NCBI GenBank assembly: GCA_039000515.1
Contig: JBCFYV010011164.1
Span: forward strand, 40,182,566 to 40,246,565
DNA length: 64,000 nucleotides
Reading direction: 5' to 3'
From: Timema cristinae
Lineage: Eukaryota > Arthropoda > Insecta > Phasmatodea > Timematidae
Shown: positions 40,901 to 54,397 of the stretch, one piece after another
How the letters are laid out: every line of letters starts with the position of its first letter
Position numbering within the stretch: the stretch's first letter is position 1
Made by a program: the position numbers and the translations under genes
The notes under the pieces: generated by a model
What the model saw: the letters and a program-made list of their open reading frames with translations, nothing else
Told to the model about the DNA's origin: nothing
Database searches by the model: none

Positions 40901-43900
40901 TAAAAATAGCCAAATATATTTCTAAATAATTGAATTATTCTTTTTACTATTTTTAACTAGTCCCTTTCTAAAATAATAATTTATGTTGAATTAAAAATGT
41001 GATATCAATACTATATTATTATAATGAATGTTTTTGAACTTAGCTATTTAAGACTCATATTGATTAATACTTTTAAATATAAAACTAGTACTAGTTTAGT
41101 TATTATTTATTTATAGAATTATGTTGGTTAAACTGTATAAAATCAATGTTGATCTCACTTATTTCAATACATATTTTACCAAACTTACCAAATTTACATT
41201 AAAAAAAAAGCATTTATTATTTCATGTTGTTTGTTAGAAATATTATTTTAGTCATATTATTTTTAATTTTAAAGTATGAGCATCAACTTGTATAAGTGTT
41301 ATAAATTGGATTGAAATAAATTTATAAATAAGATAATGTCTAGCCCATACAACGCGCATGTGCAACTGTGCATAGAGGAATGGAAATAGAATAGAAGATA
41401 TGATCATTCACGATTACACAAAGGAATAATAAACGAAATATGAAACACTTCAAATTTATAACTGTTTATGATTTCTATATTTTCTTATAGGATAAATAAG
41501 TTACTGAAGCATATTTTGGGGAAATATAAGCCTATTAAAACATTGATTTTGTTAACTTTTTAACCAGACAGTGTAGCAACACACTAATAATGTAAAGTGA
41601 TAGTGAAGGAAGCTAACCTGAAAGGATAGGCCTAAATATAAACAAATACACTTCTATATTTCTTCTTACACTTTACACTTCTCCCTTCTTAAAACTTCCA
41701 CAGAGTCACATTGTTTAGAATTTTTGGAAATATTTATTTTTCATATGTAGAGACATTAATGAAAAAGAAATATTTCCGAAAATTCAAAATAATGTGCAAC
41801 TGTGGAAGTTTTGAAGTGGAAATTGTAAAAGTTTAAGAAGACATGAAGAAAGAAGTGTGTGTTTATTTATATTTAGGCCTAACCTAACTATCCTTTAGGG
41901 TTAGCTTCCTTCGCTATCACTGTGTTTCTACACAGTTTTATTATACATTTTCAAGCCATCATGCAATTATTCATTTTATTACTTTTTTATAAGTGTTATT
42001 TTAATTTTAAGGACAGGAGTGTTGTTCTTATTTTTAAATCATGTTTTTTAAGTGTTGTTTCTAATTTAAAACCGGTATTTCCATTTCTTAACATTTTTTT
42101 CCAAAAGTATTTATATTTATAAAAATTAGTGTCATTCATATTTTAATAAAGTGTTTTGATATATTTTTTAAATATCAAAATATAAAAATGTGATATTTAC
42201 ATTTAAAATAAATATATATATTCTTAACATTTTAAAATTATGAATATACTCAAACTCAGGAGCGTTTATGAATACTCGGCTCGAATGAAAAAACACAAGC
42301 TCGCAGACATCTAATCCTCAATGTTAAATTTTTAATATAAATGAAATTGTAATTTAAGAAAGGGACCATGAAAAAATGATTATTCAATTATTTAGTGATC
42401 TACTTTGCTATTTTTATGTTCATTGCCTTGGCATGACAATGCTACTTCAAAGAGGATAATTCCATTTGGACGATAATATTGACTTACTCTACCTGTTGAA
42501 AGTAGTTCTATTACATTATTATGTGAAATGTGATATTAATTTAACATTGCAAATTTATAAATTATTTCTAAGTGAAATTGCCGATAAAATCTAAATAAAA
42601 TAGCATATAGTTACCGTTGTGTTTTGAAAATTGATTTGTACATACATCAAGAGGAAACCCGAATAGTGAGCCAATAAAACTTTTTATCTCTAGCTCAAGC
42701 TTTAATGATGAGCTCAGCTCAAAGCTCGAAATCCAAGTACTCACAGAGCCCCAATAAATAATTATTATGTTATTGTTTGTTAGATCAAAATCATGTAAAT
42801 TGGGTTCATTTTTATCATGTCATAATTAAATGTAAATAGGTTCAATCCAACCAAATTTGTTATTCCTAATTTCCCAATCCAAGACCCGGATGACCGAAAT
42901 ATGAATGTGCTACCATCAAAGACTCAACACCGAGGGCTATTTCATCATCAACAACTTTCTGGCACGTTAGATTGTCACATTCACATTTATTTGTCACGAC
43001 ACAATGACAAAATATGAATGTAAATATTATTATTATTAGCACTGCGTCTTACTACCCGTTCGGGTTATACGCAATGTAAATATAGATTTTAACTGGAAAT
43101 ATTTTTTGTAATTGTCAAATTTGGAATTTGGAAGCTTTAAAAGTAGATAGCCATTAAATTAAAGATCAGCTTAGCTTGATACTATAGTTTTCCTAAAAGC
43201 TCGCTGAAGCTTGATGCTTAATGAAAAAAGCTTGAGCTCACAAACTCCTATTGTTTTTGAATCCATGAACACAAGTTATCAATTAATAGACTTACCTACA
43301 TTTGCCTGAAATCTGTTTACAATTGGCTTTGTCTTACGTAGATGATATTTCTGTCTTCTCACACCATCCTCTCTGCTATCCACAGCCCCGTCTTCTGAAC
43401 TGGAATCACTGCTGCTGCCTGAAGCCTCATCATAAGTTCCATCTACCGATGAAAATAAAATGAAATAGATTAAAAGTTATTATATATAAAATTGTTTTGT
43501 TATAAATGATAAAGTTTTTTATTTACATGTTATATTTTACATTAAAAATAACATATACTTAAGTTTCCTTACATCGCTTTTTAATGATTCCTTTTCATCC
43601 AATCCAAAACGATATTTTAAATGTTATTGATAATGTGTAATATAGTGCATACATTAATACTTTTTAATACAGCCATCGTATTTACTTAGAAAAGAGAAAA
43701 TACCTGTCCGTTATTAATATATAATAAATTATTTTATATTTCAAAATATTTAACAGGATAAAATATGTCTAACCACTGTGTGGGTACACCATTAAAAATA
43801 ACCTGTTTGCGTCATGATAGATCACATGGCTTAAATTCATCAGTCGCCATTTTGAAGCAATATTTGTTGGACCTTTTGTAAGAGTGCTGTCAATAAATAA

Positions 43901-46900
43901 CCTTTTTAAGTGGAATAAAACGATAAATAGCTTTTTAAAGCGGAATAAAATTATAAATAAGCTTTGTGCCCGGCTTCAAATAATATATTATTGATATAAT
44001 TACTATTATTGTTTAGAGGCTCATCTACACAATGAGGCAATTAGGGTAAAATAGATATAAATAATACTGTCCTAAATGTGGTTAACTATCACATTACCAA
44101 TATGCTTTTATTAAAGCTATCCAAAGAAACAGATGTCAGCTGTTGGTGTAGCGATATATTAGGGACTATTTCTAGTAACTTTTTGAGATGACATCAAAGT
44201 AAACTCAGGTGGTGAATGTACTTTAGATGTTGTGTTTTTAAGTATAAATTACTAATATATATCAATCTTTCTTGTGCTCTCTTTCATGATTACACAAGCT
44301 AACCCTCAATTTTGAAATAAGGATTACCCTAAGCTATAAATGGAGTTTTAAAACTTAGTAGCTAAATTGTTTAGTAAAGATGGGCTGTAATTTTGTTGTT
44401 ATTATTATTATTAGCACCGCGTCTTACTACCCATTCGGGTTATACGCACTTACGCTAATGTGTAATGGTAGGGTGATTGTGAGATGAAATGAAGGACCTA
44501 CAGTTTAACGTGGAATCCGAACCACGGTGGAGGCCTGGCATTCCCCACATTCCCAAGATGTCTTTTCAGAGGTGAAGGAAGGGGGGGCTGTAGTATATTC
44601 AAAAGTTGGCTAGTGTATTGTTAATAAACGCTGGTCAAACATATCTAACTAGTATTTCAGTGCCTGACTTGGTTGACCAAATGATTAAATTGCTGATAAG
44701 TGTTTAACACACACATAAAACACACAATGTGACAATAGTCAGATTATTCCTATTGGTTGACCAAATTGTGTAGAATTTCTAGTTTTGAGTCAAAATTGCT
44801 AATATAATTAAAAGTATTAATCAACAATGCAATAATGATTCACTTAAGGTTAAAGTTTGTATACAACTAATAAAACCAAATTATATGCCTGTCTTAGATT
44901 AAGGTTTTTTAGTAGTCTGTTCAAAAACATCTTTCAACAATGTTTTTTGGTTTGGAAAAACAAATTTCCTAAACTTGGAGAAACTTTTTTGAGACATTGG
45001 AATTTTGTTATCATTAATTGACATTTAAATCAACAAAATTGATTATTATTGAAATTTAAAAAGGTTAGTAGTCAATTTGTCTGAAAGAAAAATGTAAACA
45101 TGTATTAGCAATTAAAAAAAGACTATGTGTGTTTTAATAGTGATTTAATGTTAAATTTTAAAATTTCGAGTTATACTTGCTTTTCAAACCAAGTGAACCC
45201 TCATCAAGTTAAGGTGGTGCCCCTAACCTTCAAATTCCCAATAATTTTCAAAATTATTCACGGCTTTGAAATTTTCATAGATTTTTTATAGTGCTGATTT
45301 TTGAAGAGAAGTTTAAATAACCTAAAAACTACAACAATAATGTGTGTGTGTGCGCGCGTGCATTATGTCCAAACAAAGTCCGCTTTAGCAATATTGTTTT
45401 ATTATATAAATTTTAATATCTTATATAATCATGTACTTTGAATCTTAAATGTGCTGTTCGTAAAAAAAATAAAGGTTAGGGGGAGCATTATAAATTATAA
45501 GTTGGCAAACCTGTTGACCAGTAGCTTAGTAATGGTAATGTCTTGAGTTGAGTTTGGAAGGTTTTATGAAAAGTTCATTAGTTGTACAAATGTAATTTTT
45601 TTTCATTATCACATTTTACTATCCAATCAGGTTATACATCATGTACGTACTAATCCCAATAGTTGGTTTTTGATGAGGAAGATCAAATTTTAAAGATATG
45701 TACCACATCTGCGTGGAGTGTGGGAAACGATTTACGGAAAACCACTCTCAGTTCACCTAATCAGGATTAAACTATGTCATCTGAAGTCTAGCCTATTGCG
45801 AAAGTAGCACCTTAGAAAATGTGGTCTCTGAAGGGAGTAAAGATAAATTAATGACCAAAATAGATATCCCATGAATACACACCCATTAGTTTTCTAGGTC
45901 TTGCTTTGGACTGTTGAGCTGAAAACAATATTCTGGGACGTCTAGGCCGTTTCACACGTGAATACATATCCTCAAAACTCTGAAACCAAACATGTACCTT
46001 AAATGTAGAGTACAACATTATTAGCGATATTACAGTGTTACAAACAAACTGTGAACTCATTGGGCACACAATTTTTGGTCAAAATAATAATAATAATAAA
46101 TTATGATAGTGATAACAACCAAAAAAGGTTCTGATTGCTGCTAAATATGGTCTGACCATTGCTAAATCACATTAAGCTGGAGTTAAACTTCAGGAGCAAA
46201 ATATTATAAAGTGTCACCAACAACTCCTTCCACTGAAGAAACACTAATGATTGCCTTTTTTTTTTTTTACTATAAAACTCAAATAATTTCAAGAATAAAA
46301 CCTCATCTTTCTAGACAACTTAGATTTATTAGATTAAAGGGAATTAAATTTAATTTTCTATAAAATTGACTGCTCCGAAGGAGATAGTTCATTGTTGTAC
46401 CAACATTTCCCCTAAGAGGTCAAAGGAAAAAGAACCATTTTTTTAAATACATATTAATATTTAATTACTATTTGGCATTAGAGAATTCCTAATTGCTTAA
46501 CAAATCAATAAATCAAGTCAAAAACCAATAATTAGAGAAATTAATTCAAGTTCAAGATCATGAGTGACAGTTGTTTGACATAGAATATCCTTTATTTAAA
46601 AAAAAAAAGTAGTTAGGCCCACCTTTTTATAAATATTAAATCAATGTTTGAATCAACTAATTATTGTCAAAAAAATTGTGTTATCTTTATTTGATGTTTC
46701 ACCTCTTGAGGTTAGTGTTATTGATAAAAAAAATTTAAATAAAACTAAAATGTGTCTAAAATGATTTTCAACACTTTTTGAAGCTGTCTGTGACAGTGAA
46801 AGCTTGTCCTTAGAAATGTGTTTGTGTGTTCTTTAGTGTTTTATCCAAACAATTTCTATTCCGGTGACCTGGTGGTCTAGGGGTAAGGTGTCAGACTTCT

Positions 46901-49900
46901 ATGCTGGCGGCCGGGGTTCAATCCTCGGTCCTGGCAAAGATTTATCTGATTACCAAACCCTTCCTTCACCTCTGACAAGACATCTTGTGAATGTGAGGAA
47001 TGCCAGGTCTCCACCGTGGTTCGGATTCCACGTTAAACTGTAGGTCCTTCATTTCATCTCACAATCACCCTACCATTACACATTAGCGTAAGAGCGTATA
47101 ACCCGAACGGGTAGTAAGACGCGGTGCTAATAATAATAATAATTTCTATTCCAGTCTCACCAAGGTAAGTGTCCCTCCTTATTTAAACCATGATTTAGCC
47201 TAGTGCTCTATTCCAAATAACATTTTTTAAGTATTTTAATACTAGATAGGACTTGAAAACTTAAAATAATAAAATATTCAACACATTCAATTTGAAACAT
47301 TATCATAGTATGCATATACTAAATTATTCAATTCAAACCAATTTTTAAAGTACAATATTTAATCCATTTTTTAAGTAAAGAATTCGGCTAAGATTTAATT
47401 TTATAAATTAAGTTTAACATGATTTGTTTTGTAATAGACTCAAAACATTTTAGCATAAGATTTAATTTGAAATTGATTTGAATTTTTTTTTCAGTATGAG
47501 ATTCAATTTGAGTCAGTTGGCTTGGATTCTGATTCGATCAAAAATTATGGATTTGCAGAGGTTTACTACACTTGAAAGAGCACTAGAAAAATTAAGTCAC
47601 CATTAGGAAAGGTTTTATTCTATAAAAATGTATTTAAAGTTTACATCTATGTGTATCAAATTCATAAATGTTCCAATATTTTTGCTAGTTTTTATCAAAA
47701 TTCTGCATTTTACTCGTTTCATCCAGACACAAAAATTCTTGTTTTTCCTGGCTTTCCTGGTTTTATAGGTGTTTGGTAACCATGACCCTAAATAGCGTTC
47801 TTTTATTTGGTAACAGTAGGTCTTAAGAGCATAGTATTATTGCAGGGATGGCAAAAAGAGAGAGATAATTATGGGTTAATCAACTCAATAAAAGACAGAC
47901 TTCTAAAATTTGATATGGTCATTAATTAAAGCTAGACAAGAACAAGTAAAGTAAGGAGCATATATTAACAACATTATTACATTCCAAACACCATCCAGTT
48001 AAATTAATATATTTTTAAACTTTAGGACTACCAATTTTTATTACTATGTTCACCATGTATGGTTAAAAATAAATATTCCACTCTATGCGTGTGACAATAA
48101 TCTATCAGCATTTCATTACATTTTGCATGTGCACCTGAAACATGTTCTTGGAAACAAAGAGAAAGTGAACAGTATCAGTTTTGATTTTATCTGTCTGAAG
48201 CAGTTTTAGGTAAAAATGCGTATTCACTGTCATTGTTAGTATGAACCAATCACAAAGTGGTTTGAAGCAGCTTAAAATTGTCCCAAATGGTTCCATTCCA
48301 CCCAGTGTTGCTACGAGCTATAAAAACACAAATGTAAATATTACATTATAGACTGGGGACTACTCACATTGTCAACGGGGACAGCCGGAGGATCTAATTC
48401 ATCAAGATGGTGTCTCTTCTTCAGATTCTCTTTGCTGTCCTGTTCAACAGGCTCACAAGCACCAGCCAGATCTTTTTTGTGCACCACTCCTCCAGATACA
48501 TCCTTGTTTGTCATGAACATGGGGTAGCCCCGCAGTGTCTGCGTCCCCAAAATCCAGGATGTGTTGAAATTGTCATATAAAAGCTTGCGTTGTCGAGTAC
48601 TTCGACGAACACCTGACCAAAAATTACATTTCACATATGGTAAAATGGGGTTAAAAAGCTCACATTGTGAGAATGATTGTAAAACAGATCAAGAGGGAAG
48701 AAAAGAGTTTTGTGCTAAGATATATTGTTTAAATATTCCATCGCTTTCAAAAGTCTTGAGACAAGTACAGATACTTACCACTTTTACCTAGGGTTCTGCA
48801 AGTACTTGGATTTCGAGCTTCGAGCCGGTCATTTAAACTCGCAATCGAGATTGAAAGTATTGTAGGCTTGTCAATTTCAAGCTTCCACTTGAGGTACATA
48901 TTAAACAATTTTTCAAACTCAATGGTAAACATAGGCTATTTAATTTAGATAATATTGACATTTCCAGTTATAAATCGATAACTTAACGGATTGTTAAAAT
49001 CAATACCAATTTTCACATTAATAGCATAATAGATCTTTAAAACTACTTTTGACAAGTAAACTAACCCAATATTATCCTTGTTTCAGTTGTATTGCTATGA
49101 CAAAGCAATAAAAATAAAAATAGCTTAATTAGATTACTAAATAATATATTTAAAAAAATATTTTTAACCATCCCCCATCTAAAAAATTTATTTTATTTAA
49201 ATTAAAAATGTAACGTCGAGAATATATTATGATGAATGTTTACAAACTGAAAATATTTAACACTTTTGTTACTAAGTTTAGCTACAAAACTAACACTAGT
49301 TAAGTTACTATTGAGATATAGAATTATGTTGGTTAACATGTGCTGACTAACAGTGCAATAAATATTTAACCAAACTTACAATGAATTTTAAAAATAGCGT
49401 TTACTATTACATATTGTTTAATAGAAATATTATTTTGACAGTCTTATTTTTCATTTTAATGTTTGAATATCAACTTTTACAAGCATTAAAAATTAGATTG
49501 AAATAAATTTCACAATAAGATAATTTCTAGTGTGAGCCCATACAACATGCATGTGCAAATGCGCAAAGAAGAATGGAATTGGAATAGAAGTCGTGACAAA
49601 GGACTAATTAAATATGAATTAATTCAAATTCTCAACTGTTTGTGATTCTTACGTTTTCTTATAAGGCTAATAAAGCTTATTAAAATGTGATTTTTTTAAA
49701 CTATTTTTAATAATTCTAAGAGTAATTTTAATGTATTTAAAGACTTGAGTGTTGTAACCATGCAATTAGTTTTTATGTTATATATTTATTTGAATGTTGT
49801 TCTTATATTTAAAATGGCTTTTTTAAAAGTGTTATTTCTAATTTAGAAACCAATATTTCCTTTTTTTAAATTATTTACTATTTATAAAAATGATTGTCAT

Positions 49901-52900
49901 CCTTATTTCACAAATTGTGTTGTTTTCATGTGTTTTTTTTGAGACCTCAAATTTTAAAGTTATCTGAACTATATTTTATGTTTGTTTTAATTGCTGACAT
50001 TTTAAATATATTATTTTACTTTCAAAATTATGAATATAGTCAAACTTGGAAGCTTTTTGAACTATTCGGCTTGAGTTATGCTTGAACGAAGAGAGGGAAA
50101 GAGGAAAATAGAGACAGAGAGAAAATAGAGGGGAGAGAGAAAAATAGAGGCAGATAAAAATGGGGAGAGATAAAAAGAGAGGGATAGAGAAAAATAGAAG
50201 GAAAAAGGAAAAGAGGGATAGAGAGAAGAGAGAGAAAGAGGGATATAGAGAATAGAGAGAAAGAGGGAGATAGAAAGGAGAGTGAGAGAGAGAATAGAGA
50301 AAGAGGATATAGAAAGAGAGAGAAAAAAGGAAAATGATAGGAGATAGATAAAGAAATGAGAGAAATAGGATGGATAGAAGGAGAGAAAGAGGAAAATGGG
50401 AGGCGATAAAGAGAGAGAAAGGAGAAAGAAAAAGTAAAATGAGAGAAAGGAGAAAGAAAGAGTAAAATGAGAGAAAGAGAAAGAAGAAAGAGGGAAAATG
50501 AGGGGGGAGAAAGGAGAAATAACAGAGAGAAAGGTGAGAAAAATGTTAGAGAAAGAATAGAGAAAGAAACAGAAAAAGGAGACAAGATTGAGAGAAAGAA
50601 TAAAAGGAGAGAATTAGAAGGGGAGAGTAGAAGAGTGAGGAAAATAGGGAAGAGAGAGAGGAGGTAGAGAAGTAAGAAACCATATAGGAAAAAACTTCAA
50701 TAACCTGAGCACTAACAAACCAGACTATACCATTTTGATATTGAATTTAGTTTGCATGCATGCTTACTGATGAAGGTATTTCCATATTTATGTATATCTT
50801 AAACTCAGGTAGGTTTATTTCTTAACCCAGCCTATTTTACGAAATATTGTTTGACGTTAAATAAAAACAAATTGGCATTAGGTCTCTCGGTGTTGCTGCT
50901 GCTTCATGAAGGTTTAATAAATGACTCACCATCTCCCTCTGGCTTCTCAGCAGAGCTGTCATGACCATTCATGTGCAGTTCTATCACCTCCTGCTTGAAT
51001 GTCCGCCTGCAGTCTACAGCCTCCTCCATCTCTTCATCCAACTCTCCATCCTCCCGCTCCATGGCTCGGGCCGGATGCGAGTGTGTTCTCGCGTCTCGGC
51101 CTGATGATCTCACACGACGGCGGGAACGAGGACACACTCTTTGGGAAATATTCCGATTAATAAGAGAGACTAGCCTTAAAACTCCATGTTATTCCTTATA
51201 GTAACTAAATTAATGTTTTTTGCAGAGTGACAAGAGTTGGGTCAGATCCACTCTTTTTTTATAATCCAAGTACTTAGACCCTAATTCAATAATTATATTC
51301 ATGAATCACAAATCTAAATCAAAAGATACCTGCTTTGCAAAAGAATAACTTTGCCTCATTGTACCTCATTTAAAAATTAATTCAGATTATTACTTAAGTT
51401 GCTACTGAAAATATGAATACTGACCAAATGCTAACAATGTTTGCCGTAAAGTAGGCCCACACTCAAGAGATCAAAGGTAAACTATTCACATCAGTTATAT
51501 GGTCTGGTTAAGTTTGTTCAAGAATTATGTTAGGATAAAACATTTAAAGACTTAAAACATTTTTGTTAGATATCAATTTAAATAAAATTGTTCACAAAGC
51601 CCTTAGGGTTCAAGATTATGAAAATTCAAGGGATCCATCTCTAATAGCAATGAAAGCAAAAAGAATGAATGCACTGGTTGACCAAATGATTTACAAGATA
51701 TTTTGCGTCGAAAACCATATGTATGCCTATAGAAAAAATAAGATGGATTTCTGAAAACAAGTTGTTTGCCTTAATTTGAATTTAAGTTTTTTTTAATATG
51801 AACCTCTTCATACTATTGAAGTAGGTACAGATTTGTGTTTAGTAAAATATTGTGAAAAATTAATAATTGATGCCTTTATTAACAAAACTAAGCAGCAATG
51901 AAGAAAACATAATATAGTTATATATATAAATGTGCAGCTTTATTGATTGAAATCTTAAAACTTGCATAAAGATAAGAAATTTTTTTAACATTATTAAGAG
52001 CCAACACAAACTTATAATTCTTTAATTACTTACATGAAATAAATGCATATATATTTAGTTGTGAACATTATGTCAGTAACAAAAACAAAAATATGAAAGT
52101 TAGTGGTATTAATACAGTGAAATACTTTATGGTTGAAACAGCGGTCATACTTTCAGAATTACTGTTATTTTCAAACTTTACTTGAACTCAGAATAGAATA
52201 GTTTCTAAAATTTGCAATTTGGTTTTAATTCAAAGTGTTGCTTCGCCCACCATGGTATTAACAAGTTTATGAGGTTCAACAAACAAATGAAGATTTAAAA
52301 TGGGAATAAATTTGGAAGCAGCTATTTTAATTATAGCACTTCTGAATATTTAGCTATTTATATATAGCATATTAATTGTTCAAAAAAGAAAGTTTAGAGT
52401 AAAATTTAAGATTTTTACACACTTTATATCACACTTTGTTGGATTTGCTTTTATAATCAATAATATTTTAGATTCAAATGTCTTAAATCTGCTGTTTATG
52501 TTTGTAAGACATACAGGCATATATAATGGCATTTACTACATTTCCAAAAATAGTATTAACATACCTTTCTCTTCTCTTTATTGGGGAAAATATATCATCA
52601 TTTTCATCATCACCATCATCAAACATTCCAAGGTCATCTGACTCTTCCATCATCTCATCTTCTTCGTACACGCGACCCCTTTCATCCATAGACACAGGCA
52701 TTCGGCAACTTCGAATATTGCGTCGACGTAAACCCTCTCCAGTATCTGCATGTTTATATAATTTTTAATACAAAAACCAGAATCATAATCACAAAAATTA
52801 ATGTTGAACACAGAGTTTGGATTGAAATTACCAAGGTATTTTCTGAGTTACCTGTCAAGGATAGTGGTATATTTACTCTAAAGAGAATAGGTATGAGGTA

Positions 52901-54347
52901 AGGGAATCAGAATAAGTGTACCTATATTTATTTAGAGTAAGAGTGGAAAATCATGTAGGAAAAACCATCTTAATAGACTCGGCTAGGATTCAAACCTTGG
53001 TATATCGTCACTAGCAAACTAGACAAGACAAATGACACCTTGGTCCACACAACCACCATTGTGGGTGGTTATAAAGATAAATTGAACAAAAATATATTTG
53101 ATCTGAAAAAGTTATTTGACATAAAATGCTGAAAAGACTTTTGTTTCAGTTTTAATTCTTTAATTTGAGAATTATTTAAAAGTTGATCACCAAATGTTGG
53201 GAGTTAAACATTGTTTAAGAAATATCCTATTAAATAAATGATTTAATTCCATTATTGATTTGAAAAGGTTAGATAATTTGTTAAAATATTCAAATGTGGT
53301 TAGTCCTTTATTAATTGCATCTATCTAGTAAAAGTAGCATTAATAATTTAAAGTAAAACTAATTTTGTACCCCTAAGTTAAGTCTAATTATAGATGAGTG
53401 AAGACTAGGAACTTGAGAGTTTCATTGCAACATTTACAAAACTATGCCACCTACCTCAATAGTGTGTTAGCACATAAGTTAAAAAGTGAATGAGATTTAT
53501 AGTTGCCACGGCGATAGCAGCATGGTCTAAGGCAGACTGGTAAACCTTTATGAGAGTGTATGCATATATGATGTTAATTTTCTGAGAAAACCTCTCAGGT
53601 ACATATAGGAATTTTTGACTAGCAAAATGGAGTCTTTTTAACATTAATATCCATAATTTTATAATTTTTTACAGATCTAAAAAACACCAGTTTAAATGTT
53701 TTGAATAACCTAGTTAAAGGAATTTGTTCACAAGAGACCAAATTAATGAATATATTTTATCATTTTATTGAAATCATACTTTAGGGGTGGCTGGGTTCTA
53801 GGTGGTCAGTGAAATTTTCTATGGAAAGTCTGTATTTGTAACGCACACGTAATGCAAGTTTAAGATAAGCGGTGTGTACAGTTGTTTATTACACTAAGAT
53901 GAGAGAGTACCAACTCCATCGCCATGCAGCTAAGGCCATGAAGGTCAAATGTGAAGTACAATATACACATGCAGTTAGGGTCAGATAAATATTGCTATCG
54001 AGAGGTTGGTTAAATTTAGCGACCAGATAAAGGTTATCAGCCACTTTAATATACTACACGCATTATGAACTAAATTTACAGGTGACCTGGTGGTCTAGGG
54101 GTAAGGTGTCAGACTTCTGTGTTTGGGGTCCGGGGTTCAATCCTTGGTCCCGGCACAGATTTATCTGATTACCAAACCCTTCCTTCACCTCTGACAAGAT
54201 AGCTTGTGAATGTGAGGAATGCCAGGCCTCCACCGTGGTTCGGATTCCACGTTAAACTGTAGGTCCTCCATTTCATATCACAATCACCTTACCATTTACA
54301 CATTAGCGTAAGTGCGTATAAACCGAATGGGTAGTAAGACGCGGTGC

Positions 54348-54397
<50 letters not shown>

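Noticed and set aside
46863..46935. tRNA gene
   Set aside because: The A and B boxes belong to a SINE head: the anticodon arm is not canonical, the sequence is followed by the SINE body, and several copies exist with target duplications.
50076..50585. 169-codon Ser/Phe/Leu frame and a 66-codon Arg/Glu frame on the other strand
   Set aside because: Both are by-products of the GA-rich simple tract.
52483..52768. Ser-rich + strand frame opposite exon 2
   Set aside because: Antisense shadow of the Asp/Glu-rich exon.
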